From NCBI GenBank assembly GCA_947846985.1, contig CANTUZ010000005.1, positions 20,928,389-20,992,388 on the forward strand: a DNA stretch of 64,000 bases. Reading direction: 5' to 3'. The notes under the pieces were generated by a model. The model had not been told where the DNA came from, searched no databases, and worked only from the letters and a program-made list of their open reading frames with translations. This DNA comes from Fratercula arctica (taxonomy: Eukaryota > Chordata > Aves > Charadriiformes > Alcidae). Made by a program: the position numbers and the translations under genes. Of the stretch, positions 47,300 to 57,545 are shown piece by piece; the first letter of the stretch is position 1, and the number at the start of each line of letters is the position of its first letter.

Positions 47300-50200
47300 G
47301 TAAGTATTGGGCAACTGCTCAGCAGCCACCGGGACCCCGTGTTTCTGCTGCCCTTTCCTCTCAATAAGCATCTTCCACCCCAGACCAAACACAGGAGCTG
47401 AGTGATGTCCTCAGCTTTTATGCTTCCAGCTGCCACCATTTCTGTCATAATCACTCTGTGGCAAGCTGCATGTCCAAGATCTCCATTACCCAACCTGAGA
47501 CAGGTAAGGGAGCAGGTTCCTTTTGTTAAAATGAAGTTGGGTCTGCATGCAAGAAGATAAGAGGTGGGAAACGGGCAGGTAACCTCTCCTGGTTGTTACT
47601 TGCAAGGGGAAGAAACAAGGCACACATTACAGGATCCCACAAGCATGTCCTGGCCATACAGTCATTGCAGCCTTGCTACAAGCCAGCTACTTCTTCGCCA
47701 GGCCAGACACATAAGCACAGCTTCCTCTGTCCTCTCCAGTCCAACAGTCATCTCATGCTTCAGGTGGTGCCAGGCTCACCAGCTCTTCCTCGTTGTCCAC
47801 AGTTCTTCCCAGCCTCCTGTCACCCAGCCTCAGCAACCCCACTCTGCTTGGATGGCTTTTACAAAAGAAAAAATAAATAAAATAAAATAAAATAACAAAA
47901 TAAAGCAAAATAAAATAAAATAAAATAAAATAAAATAAAATAAAATATAAAATAAAATAATAAAATATCTGTCCCATCTGCTTCTTCTTCCTCCTCCCTT
48001 CTCAGTGGTGCAAGGCCGCAAGCCGTGCTACTGAGCATGGCTCTCCCCACTTCTCTTGTCCGGAAGCATCAGACCTGGGTGCCATCTGAGCACAGCTTGC
48101 TAACTGCGCCAAGATGCATTTTTATTGTAAGCAGGTCACAAGGCTGTCCCAGAAAGTCTAAACCATACGGTATTCACACCAAGTGGTCAGTGTCAGCACC
48201 TGCATGACAGCAATGTTAACACTGGACCCTTCAGCAGGTCCCACTAACAAGATCTTGCTGGTGACAAGAAGGAAGGGAGGAAGGAAGGGAGGTTGAGCAA
48301 GGTCGTAGGATCCACTGTCCTCCTACCCATGCCCCAAGGCCTGGGGAAAGAAGCACTTCCCACTCGACTGGGTTCTTTCCCAGCTGGACTAACCCTTCCC
48401 TCCAGGACAGGGCTATGCACGGACTAAAGCGAATGTAAGTGTAAGACTGTGTGACAGAAATGCCTTCAGCCACTGCATTAATTTTGGGGGTACCCTAGCT
48501 AAACATTCTGCTTTCCAGAGAGAGGATCCTCAGTGGTTTTAAAACTCAGGGCGCTCTAAAGGCTTTCACAAAATACCAAATAAAAATCCCACTCCAAGGG
48601 TCTCATCATCATCATCATCTCCGAATGTCATCATCTCCAAGTTGGATGGCACTTACTCAACTTTTCTTTATTCCCACAGAGAAGAGATGCCACAGCCGAG
48701 GCTGGGTTAGGATGAAGGCAGTGAACGGCATCTGGGGGAAGAAAATGCCACCTCTTCTGCATGACGCCGCTAAGCAGAGCAATGCAGATATCAAGGCAAG
48801 TACGCTGATGCTAGGGTGAAGTCAAGAGCCGTCGTCATTTTCAGAAATCCCACAGGGTCGAGCGATGCACCGACTGACAGTCCGGTAGGAAACAAGACCC
48901 AAAAACCTGCATCAAGAAAACACAAAAAGAGAGAGAGAGAGAGAGACTCCCTGGCTGAAAGGAATGGAGGGAGAAGCAAAGCAGAGTAGAGTAGAGTAGA
49001 GTAGAGTAGAGTAGAGTAGAGTAGAGTAGAATAGAATAGAATAGAATAGATTACATTACATTACATTATATTACATTACATTACATTACATTCTATATAA
49101 AATAAAATATTGCTCTTCCACTTAAATGGAAACTCTTCTTGTGTGGTAACAGGGCCATGTGTGCACCAGGGCCACATGTCCACTCATCCCTGTTTCCCTG
49201 GTGGGACTAGACAGTCAGATAGACACAACAGGGAAGGATTTTACAGGTATTGCAGCCCACCCAACAGCACCCGTGCACTCAGTTCCCATCCTGCGTTGCC
49301 CCTCACTCTCCCAGAGGGTACTAGAAGTAGCCTGGGTAAGTTCTGGATGGCAAATTTGGATGTTGACCTCTCATAAATAGGGCTGCTGGGGAGTTCCATC
49401 TCTTCAGGCCTCAAGCAAAACGCAGCAGACTAGTATCTCAGTGGGCGACCCGGACCTTTGCTCCTGTTTCCGGGTGCATTAAGGAGAGAGGCAGAGCTCA
49501 TGGAGCCCACTGCTGAGGGAAGTGAAAACACTGGCGAACCAATTCCTGGGGAAACTGTTGCAAAAATTCTCCTCTCGTTTGATCAAAAGTTGGACTTCTA
49601 CTTGCTTCTCCTTTATCCGTCTCCTACATTTTTGATGAAAAAGAAGCAGTTGCAAACCTTTCCCATCCCCTCTACCTTCCCCATGACTGAAGACACCCAA
49701 TTTCTGCTCCACCACCAGCCCGTGTCTCTGTTACTGGACCTGGTTTCCGGTAAAATGAATTCCTCAAGTTCCTGGTGACCTTCTTGCAGCTGGCCAAGGC
49801 TTGCTGCGAGAGGAGGAAGCCCTGGCACGCAGCGCCGTGAGGTGGGGGGGGAAACAGCCCAGCAACAGGAGAGAGGAGCCAGCACCAAAATACCACGGGC
49901 AGCTGCTCAGTACAGAATGGCTATTAGAGGCTTGCAGCTGCTCCCCTCTAATTAAGAGAAGAGCCAGTGCCAGCAAGAAAAGCACAGGCAGAGGGAGGGG
50001 AAAAGGCTGAAAGAGAGCCTGTCCTGCATGACCGGGGCGAGGAAAGCAGCTGCTTTGGTGTGCTTGCTCTCCCTGTTGCAGCACAGCTGTTGGGCTCTCC
50101 TGCATGTTTCACCCGAGGTCCAGCCGGAGCTTACAGGCGGCTCCCAAGCCAGGCCAGGCTCTTTCCAGGTCTTTCTTCCCCACAGTCTGAACCAGGACTA

Positions 50201-53200
50201 GACGCTTGCGCCGCGACAGAGAGCTGACGTGCCAGGAGAGGGGAGCGCGTGGGGCGCTGGTGGTACCACACAAGCCCTCATGGGCCCCCTGGCTCTACTG
50301 CAAAGGCACCAGGTTTAAACACACCTTCTTCTCTTCTTACCATTGTAGGAATGGGAGGGAAGTTCAAGACTACCAGGCTATAAAAGACCCATATCTCTCT
50401 TTTCCTCTCGTCTTCATTTTCCTTAGGTGGAGATGTTACAAACTGAGCTGGACGAGCCGTGCACCTGCCTCATCTCCTCCTCCAGCAGGACTGAGGACTT
50501 CGGGAGCAGGAGCAGTGATCTGGGGCTCCTGCCCCACTCCCGGGGCACACTGAAGTTCTCTCTCCTCTACTGCAGAGAGCGATGTGAGCTGCTTTTGACT
50601 GGCCTGGAGGCCTGGGGACTGCCTAGCCGCGGGTGTGCTGACTCTGCCGTCCGGGTCCGACTGCTGAGGCACATCCCATCCCACATCCCTGGGCTCCAGT
50701 GCATGGTCCAGGAGTGGAAAAGCCGGGTGGTGAAGAACTGCTGCAGGCCAGCCTTTGGGGACCACGTTGTCTTTTCCCTGCAGGATGCCGAGGTGGAGAA
50801 GAGCACCCTGAAGCTGGAGGTGAGACAGGGCGCTAGCTCAGTAGACATAAAGAAGGGTGCCTTGACCAGAGAAGATATGTGTATTAGCTTCTGGAGATGT
50901 CTCCTCTTACCTCTCTGAGGAACAGAGAGGAGGTTAGTCACCAGGTCTTCTCAGAGTACAGCCATCCGGGCCCTTTGGCAACATGAATAAGACCAAGATT
51001 TCCAGTTACCATTATCATCAGCAGCCAGAAGGGTCAGAAAGCCTCGAACCCCTAAAACACTTTAGCTTTCAAAGAGGTGCCCTACTAATTTCTTGGGCAT
51101 TTTATTTTTGGGCTGAGCAGCACTGATGTAGGGGGGCATTTGATTCCCCTGAAATCTGTGTTTCCTGGTGCTCTGTGTTCTCCCATCCTTTGCCTCAGGC
51201 ATTCCCTCTGGAAATGTGCTTGGATGCACAGTCCTGCAGCAGGATGTGGCGTAGAAGCTGAAGCCTGGGGTAAATGAGTGGCCCTGCAGTGAGTGAGCTG
51301 AGGGATATCGCACAGCACAGGGAGAGCAGAGCCGGCTCTAATGGAGACAACATGGTGAGCAGAAGCAGCCTACAACTACTGTTAGCGTCTTTTCCCTAAG
51401 TCTTTGTGACTCTTGCTTGGCTGCTTCTGACTTGTCTCAGTTAGAGCTAGTTTGGGTCTAGTTGCAGATGTAACCCTGCAGGTGTACCTGTGAATGCCCA
51501 GGGATTTTAAATGTACACCATGCCTTGGCAACAGACAGCTGTGAGACATCCTCTAGGCTGTGATGGATTTGAAATGTGTGCCAAGGGGACAGCAGTGAAG
51601 ACATTACTGGTGAAATCCACAGCATACAGATCATTTTCCAACCAATTATTCCCTGCGAATGATCTGCAGACACCACGAGCCATCAGTAAGAAAGGGCATG
51701 AAGCTGAAGTCTTTGTATTTTCAACCCCTTGCCACATTATACCGTGGTGCCAAAGAGCTCAGCTGGAGGCAGAGGGAAGTGGATCACCCAGAAATATGGA
51801 GTTGCACTAACAGCAGGATAAAGACAAACCAGTACTGCCAAGCTGGTACAAACTCACCAGTCTCGAGGTGTTAGCTAGAGGTGTAATGAGCCTGGGACAG
51901 GTGGCTTTCCTGGGGTCATGCAGTCCTTTAATGGTCTCTGGTAGGTTTTCCTCTCTCTTAGGAGCAGCCAGCAATTGCTATTTCAAAAGACGTCAAGTGG
52001 ACTAGGTGGCTTGTAGGTCTGAACATGAATGGTGGTTCCCACCTGTTGAAAAGATCTCATGTTCCTTGACGAGTGTCCAGTTGCACGTTACTTCAAAACC
52101 CCTTTGATCTGGCCATGAATTTGCCCTGTTTTTGCAAGCAGCAAAGCCAGGGAGCTTAGGCCAGACGTGGGAAATGGCCGCACGCTGGAGAGCCACATGC
52201 TGGAGAAACAGCTGTGGAGAAGGGACACAAAGAGGAGACTGAAACCATGTGCGAGCACATGCAGTGATGGCCCCAAGCTGCCGTGAAGCAAGTGTGGGCA
52301 GCTGGCAGAGGACATGCCCTTGTGCAAGGGGATTCCAGGACCCTCCGGCTCTGCCGGCCAGCCCTGGCAGGGAGCAAAGTTTGCATGGAGGAAGGGCAGG
52401 ACTCAGCAAGATCAGAGGGGCCATGGCCTTCACACGTGTCCTATAGGACAGGACAGGCTTCACACAGCCTGTTCAAGCTGGTCTGAGAGAGGGAACAGGG
52501 CGAGGAAATGCCATTTGATGTTCCGGTAGGCAGATGTCCAAGGGCATTAGCAGAGGTGGAAGGACAGCAGAAGAGATTTTTCAGGTGATACCACTGAAAG
52601 AAAGCATCTGAATTTTACTCCTTGGCATGGACCTTCTTTGCTATCATGACAGCCTAATCCTGACTCCCACAAAAGTCCATAGGTGAGAATGGAAACACAT
52701 GAAAATAGGATCTAAAGGCAGGTAGTTCCCCCTGAATGAGGTTCAGATATGGATGGACCACGTGGATCTACTTGTGGCACGGCTCCATCATGCACTTCAC
52801 TCCCATGGACATGCTTTTTCCCTCTCTCCCGCAGGTTCAACGATTCGACAAATACTCCAGAACCGCTGTGCTGGGGGAAGTCAGGGTCACCCTGAGCGAG
52901 CTAAAGGCCTCCCAAAGTTTGTTTTTATGTAAAGAGCTGCAGAAGACTACAAAGGTGATGACTCTATCACATGGCCTTGCCCTGTGTGCCCACATAGTGT
53001 CCAGGGATCTGCATGTCAGTACAGCCATCCCTTCATTTTATTAATGAAAAATCCCCACCCTGCATCCTTGGGGACCTTCTGTATGATATTCGTGGCAGCA
53101 GATCCCTTCTGCTCCGAGCACACTTCTTGGGTAGGGTCAGCAGGAAGACATGGATTTACAGGGATGGAGTTTGAAAATGCATCTTAAAGGTGAGATCTCC

Positions 53201-56200
53201 AGGGAAGGATGAAGTCATATTGATGACCGAGCTTATGTTGCAGCACCTTCTCCCTTCTCCACCCACAGAGACAAGAGTTCACTGTACATTACACTGGTGG
53301 CCATTTGGTCTGTTTAAAGAAACTAATGGCCCAAAATGAAGACATGTGATGTGTTCCAATAAGGGATTAATAGTAATTTTTAAATGTTAGAGGTGTATTT
53401 AAAGTGGTTTCTAATGACAGTAGTGTATTTTACAACAGAGAACAAGTGGCATCTGAAGTCCAGCAACCTGAACAATTTGTTTGTAAGAAACATCTATTTG
53501 TTCCTTATATATGGGAAGTTGATGTAAAATGTGAACAACACGAATTTAATTCCAGACCTAGTTCTCATAGTACCCTAACATAGCAAAGTCTACAGCCTGT
53601 GGGCTTTCCCATGTCCCTCCAGAAAAAATGACCATGGCGCCATAAGAGTTAGTACTTTAGTACCATAAAATTAGCACAGATGCATGTGGATGTAATCTTT
53701 ATTGTACTACCTCCTGTTTGATGGGACTCAAAACTCAGAAGACACCCTTATATCCAAGTTATCCAGACACAGGAGAACAGGGGGTCTTCCATTCCTCCCT
53801 AGGAGAAAGGGAAGCTGCCATGCCGAACAAATAAAGAGAGGATGCTAGCAATTGTTAAAAAGTCAAAAAGCTAAAATGCAGTCTCAAGAAAAACACTGAA
53901 GGGCAGGATACGGCCATTGTGCTGTGGTGGCCCTTCAGTCTCTGTTGCCGAGGCCCCAAGAGCACACTCACGAGTTGCAGGAAGGTTGACATGTGGCCTT
54001 GGTGGCTGCAGAGGTTGTTGCACGGGATGTCTGCTCACCACATGCCCATACGCCTTTCACAGGACATTGTGGGAGAAGTGCTTGTGTCCCTAAAGTGCCT
54101 TCCCATCTCTCAGAGGATAGAGGTCGGGCTGCTCAAGGCAAAAACTACATCCCCTCGAAGCACTGCAGAGAAGAGTAAGGTTTTTATATCTGTTATTGTT
54201 GCTACTCCATTCTTTAGTCTGCTGCCTGATACCTTTATCTTACCCACCCAGAGGGATGGGGAGGTGTTGGAGAGAAAGGTCCCTTATATGCCCATTGCAC
54301 CCCAACCAGCGCCGCTGAGTCAGACCACAAGTCTGTCTAACCTAGTGACTGTCTCCAACAGGGGACAAAGTAGCATGGAAAGAAGACAGGCGTTAAGTGA
54401 TACTCCCCCTCTCTACTCACCCTGCCTTTTCCAATTCATGGCTTAGAGATTTCTTGGCTTCTGTGTATTTAGAAATCCCCAGTGTGTTTCTCCTCCCTGC
54501 ACTCCTTTGGTCTCCCCTTGACCCCGTGCTACTAACATTTAGCATCCACAGTGCCCTGTGGCAGGGACTTCCACACCAAACTACACTTCTGTGAAGAACC
54601 ACCTTCCCTTGGCAGCGTTGACTGCGCTGCCTCCATCTGCTGCTCACAGGAAAGTTGCTGCACTGCCATGAGCTGGTGCACGGCCCCCAGCCCATTTCAG
54701 CAAGGTGGCCATCTGATGTTAGGTCCCACGAGTTTTGACACGGGAGCTGCTTTTGTTGCCTCATCACCCTAATGAAATGCCCAGCTACTTCTCTCAGGCA
54801 ATGCCTTCCACTCTTCTTCCCTCTGTCGCAGGACTTGAATCCCATTTCGCTGCTCTACAGAGACCTGAATAACAAACTTCATCACAGTCCTGTTGCCCTC
54901 ATTATAGAGCCAATTTGTTTTTCCTCTTGAGGTTACCCTGGGGTGGGGGCAGTGCAGAGATGCACAGTGCTCCTTGGGGAAGTAACTAGAGCATCACTAT
55001 CATCCTTCAATCTCCACGGATGAGATGGCCCTCTGAGGCCATGGACGCTTGAGAGCAGCCTTAAAGATGCTCTGCATTGCAGATGAGCTGTAGAGAGCTC
55101 CCTACCCTAAGAAGGCTGAGGTAGAACAACCTTTTTCTCCTGTAACCCAATATTTGATGCACAACACAACAATGCTTCAATTTTTGGGCCCTTGTCTTAT
55201 GTGGGTTTCTCCCCTGCACCATCTAGCTAGTTGGAGGAATGGAGGGAGGGGAAGATCCAGCCATTTTCCTTCTGTAGTGCTCAGCACACAAACAGTGAGA
55301 AGGTAGGCAGCCCTTTACCTTGCCTTACTTTATGTCCTGGTTTTCCTCCTAGTTGTATGTCTGAGGTTTCTCCTTGGGACTGGGAGAAGCACAGCAGACT
55401 TTGAATTCTTGAGCAGGACTCTTCTGGGCTGAACTCCTCCCACAGCCTTAAATGCTCAATAGATCTTCTCGTCTGTACCTCTAAAGCCACTGTTTTCCAT
55501 TTCACTAATTAAATACAGGCAGAGCAATTGCAAAGGCTCCTCTCTGTTGTTTCTTTCTGAGCTTTGGTGCAGGTGTTGGATTCAGCATAAGCACTTACAG
55601 GGCTAACAGGAGTAAATCCTTTCCTCCCTCGCCCTGTTTCTACTAACTTCAGAGCTTGTTCCACAGCTACAGAGACTACTCTGAGGTAGACCCTGTTTAA
55701 TCATGCTCTACTATTACAGGATGGTGAGGTCCTACTAGCTATGTACCTACCAAGACGTGATTGCCTTGGCCGAGTGCTCTGATTTCCAGCAGTACCGAAG
55801 GCAGCACAAGCTTTGAGAAATGTGGGATCAAGCCTGAACAGTTGCAATATTCATCTCTAATCAACACACAGCCCTTTCCCAGCATGACTGCCTTATGCAT
55901 TATTATGCCTACATTTGAAGTGCCCAACTCTGGGACAGAGATAGATACCCCAGTGCTTCATTTCTCCTTTCTCTTCCCCATCCCAGATGTATATGCGAGG
56001 ATAGATGTTTCCTGCAGACGCCACAGAGAAAAGCACCAGAAGTCCAGGCCACGGGCCCACACACCGCTCATCATCTTCAACGAGACTTTTCTCTTCCACA
56101 TGCCTGAGCCTCCAGCGTGGGACTGTACGGTCCTCATCTCCATTTATGAAGTGGACTCAGACTCCAGGCATCTCATTGGACAGGCCACCCTGGGGAGGAG

Positions 56201-56288
56201 AAGAGCGAATGAAGCTGCCGATCACTGGGGCCTCATGATAAAGTCCATCCAGCAGCCCGTAGCTAAATGGCATCCTCTGCTCATTTAG
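47149..56288 (+). CDS. SYT8: Synaptotagmin family protein, SYT8-like (7 coding exons, 437 residues)
   Basis: Membrane-trafficking protein with a short N-terminus, one membrane segment (about residues 19-37), a palmitoylation-type cysteine cluster (Cys37, 40, 45), a linker, C2A (about 168-300) and C2B (301-437). Segments: 47,149-47,299; 47,384-47,503; 48,680-48,795; 50,427-50,819; 52,835-52,954; 54,063-54,174; 55,987-56,288; all phases agree (1,314 nt). C2B keeps FNETF, a basic strand (RRHREKHQK) and the terminal WHPL. The calcium loops are degenerate. C2A loop 3 has RFD...AVLG where SYT1 has DFD...DIIG. C2B loop 1 lacks both aspartates, and its loop 3 is EVD. Calcium-independent function is inferred. 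The SYT8 call rests on length, degenerate loops, weak resemblance and the shared human 11p15.5 location of SYT8 and RNH1; SYT13 or SYT15 relatives remain possible. An in-frame upstream extension to 47,119 is open. Confidence 0.8.
47384..47503 (+). CDS. SYT8: Synaptotagmin-like exon 2: linker
   Basis: Acceptor CCACCCCAG, donor GACAG/GTAAGG, 120 nt, phase 1 at both ends. It stays open only in the phase set by exon 1. It encodes a Cys/His-rich linker (SSCHHFCHNHSVASC) of no recognised family. The Cys/His spacing is curious but too loose to call a zinc site. Confidence 0.65.
47868..47967. repeat. AAAAT pentanucleotide microsatellite
   Basis: About 100 bp of AAAAT/AAAT repeats with a few interruptions lie in intron 2 of the synaptotagmin-like gene. 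The minus-strand aromatic-rich open frames over it are artefacts. Confidence 0.95.
48603..48620. repeat. Short ATC trinucleotide run
   Basis: Six ATC-type units lie in intron 2 of the synaptotagmin-like gene, with a further partial copy shortly downstream. Confidence 0.85.
48680..48795 (+). CDS. SYT8: Synaptotagmin-like exon 3: linker, followed by a GC-AG intron
   Basis: The acceptor is TTCCCACAG. 116 nt encode a basic linker. The only donor that keeps exon 4 in frame is ATCAAG/GCAAGT, a classic GC donor. The nearby GT (A/GTACGC) would break the frame. Confidence 0.65.
48984..49094. repeat. Compound pentanucleotide microsatellite (GTAGA, ATAGA, then TTACA)
   Basis: About nine GTAGA units pass into about four ATAGA units and then, by one further change, into about twelve TTACA/TTATA units. 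It lies in intron 3 of the synaptotagmin-like gene. A GAGA run sits just upstream at 48,928-48,947. Confidence 0.95.
50427..50819 (+). CDS. SYT8: Synaptotagmin-like exon 4: most of C2A
   Basis: Acceptor TTTTCCTTAG; donor CTGGAG/GTGAGA; 393 nt, phase 0. It encodes an acidic Ser-rich lead, then GTLKFSLLYCRERCELLLTG, VRVRLL and HVVFSLQDAEVEKSTLKLE, the standard order of C2A strands. Confidence 0.85.
52835..52954 (+). CDS. SYT8: Synaptotagmin-like exon 5: end of C2A
   Basis: Acceptor TCTCCCGCAG; donor ACAAAG/GTGATG; 120 nt, phase 0. It encodes VQRFDKYSRTAVLGEVRVTL, aligning with the loop 3 and final strands of synaptotagmin C2A, but with Arg and Ala where two aspartate ligands normally sit. Confidence 0.85.
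54063..54174 (+). CDS. SYT8: Synaptotagmin-like exon 6: start of C2B
   Basis: Acceptor CTTTCACAG; donor GAAGA/GTAAGG; 112 nt. It encodes VGEVLVSLKCLPISQRIEVG and LLKAKT, matching the GE-LLSLxYLP...L-V--LKAK start of C2B. Confidence 0.85.
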
Positions 56289-57545
56289 AGGGGACGTCTT
56301 CTGCAGCAGTTGCATGTGGTAAATCTGGCCCGGTTTTCTGTCACAAAGACAAGCCAAGGCAGCGCCCACAGCAGGTATACCTAAAAAAAAAAACGGATCA
56401 GAGCCTGAAATTCATGCTCCTGGAGACGTGAACAGTTGTAACAATCTTTTGGCTTTCTCCTGCTCCTTGCTGCTCCTTCATCTTTGCTGATCCCATGGCA
56501 TCTATAGGATAGCAGCAGGGTTTCAGTAGCACCTTGAGCTGGAGAAGGTTTGTACCGCTGAGAGGAAATAGCCTGCCCTGCTCACTATGAGCACTCACTA
56601 TGAATAGACAAGATGAAAAAGGGATGGGAAGGAGGAGGAGTCAACGATCCTATCTGTAAGATAGAAAAGCGCTAAGAGGTTAGTTGATTTGTCTAAGCTC
56701 AAACAAGAAATGTAGCTGGGAGTTTGAATTTGTATTGAGATCCTCTCCAGCACCTCAGAAAGCCATCACCATTTTTTACCTAGTAATGTCCCAGGCTTGG
56801 CTTGTTAGAACTTCCAAGTTTGTTGCAGGAGGAGTGAAAAGAGAGGTCCTGGGGCTATCAGAGTGAAGCTGTCTCGGTGTGAGCACCGCTGTGCTTGCAC
56901 AGGACAGGTTGCTAACGGGAAAGCACCACCCATCTCTACTCCGAGATGCCAGCCAGAGGCTTTCATTAGCAGTACAGCCATCCCAAAGCTGAACACGGAC
57001 ACCTCTCCCCACACTGTGGGCACGAGGGTGATATGTCTTCTCTGACCTCCGAGCAGAGACAGCTTCTCATGCCGCTTGGGAAGAGACATCTCCCTCCAGG
57101 GAAGGATGCTTCTCCCTGCACCCGGGAGGGTGGCTGCTGCACTGCAAGGTGACCACAGCTGCAGGGCTCTGCCCTGGATCCACGTCCGGGCACAGGGAAC
57201 ACCAAAGGGAGACACGTCAGCCATCCGCCAGCCTCACATCATCCTTCTGCCGCAGGAACCTCTGATGGAGGCTGGAGAAGGGCTGGAGCTGGAGCTGCCT
57301 TCCCACCCTCCTCCTCTCCACTCCAGCTGGGTCTAACAGCTTGAGCATTTCCTGCACCCTGAAGCGGCGAGTTTAGTATACCTGCTGGCATTTTTACTGC
57401 CATTAATTCTAATGAATGTGGATATTCTTGCTGTCCATGTCCATTTAGTCTTTTTCTGAATCTTGATGTATTTTGCCCTTTGGGAATTCCTGGGGCATGT
57501 TCATTGCATGTCGTAGGGGAAAATAAATTAAAGAAAAAAAGATTT
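55987..57545 (+). CDS. SYT8: Synaptotagmin-like last exon: rest of C2B, stop at 56,286-56,288, 3' UTR
   Basis: Acceptor CATCCCAG. 302 coding nt give VYARIDVSCRRHREKHQK, the FNETFLFHMPE strand, a degenerate loop 3, HWGLMIKS and the final WHPLLI before TAG. The 3' UTR end is estimated from the AATAAA at 57,522-57,527. Another AATAAA lies near 57,868. Confidence 0.85.

Larger units (their letters stand above)
50820..55986 (+). other. Introns 4-6 of the synaptotagmin-like gene
   Basis: Apart from the exons listed (52,835-52,954 and 54,063-54,174), no nested gene, RNA or transposon was recognised in these introns. Intron 3 (48,796-50,426) holds only the compound microsatellite. Confidence 0.5.

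Noticed and set aside
47753..48050. Aromatic-rich minus-strand frames (FILFYFILF-type)
   Set aside because: They are translations of the AAAAT microsatellite.
48984..49094. Regular short repeats considered as a CRISPR-like array
   Set aside because: Units are contiguous pentamers without spacers in a vertebrate intron; this is a microsatellite.
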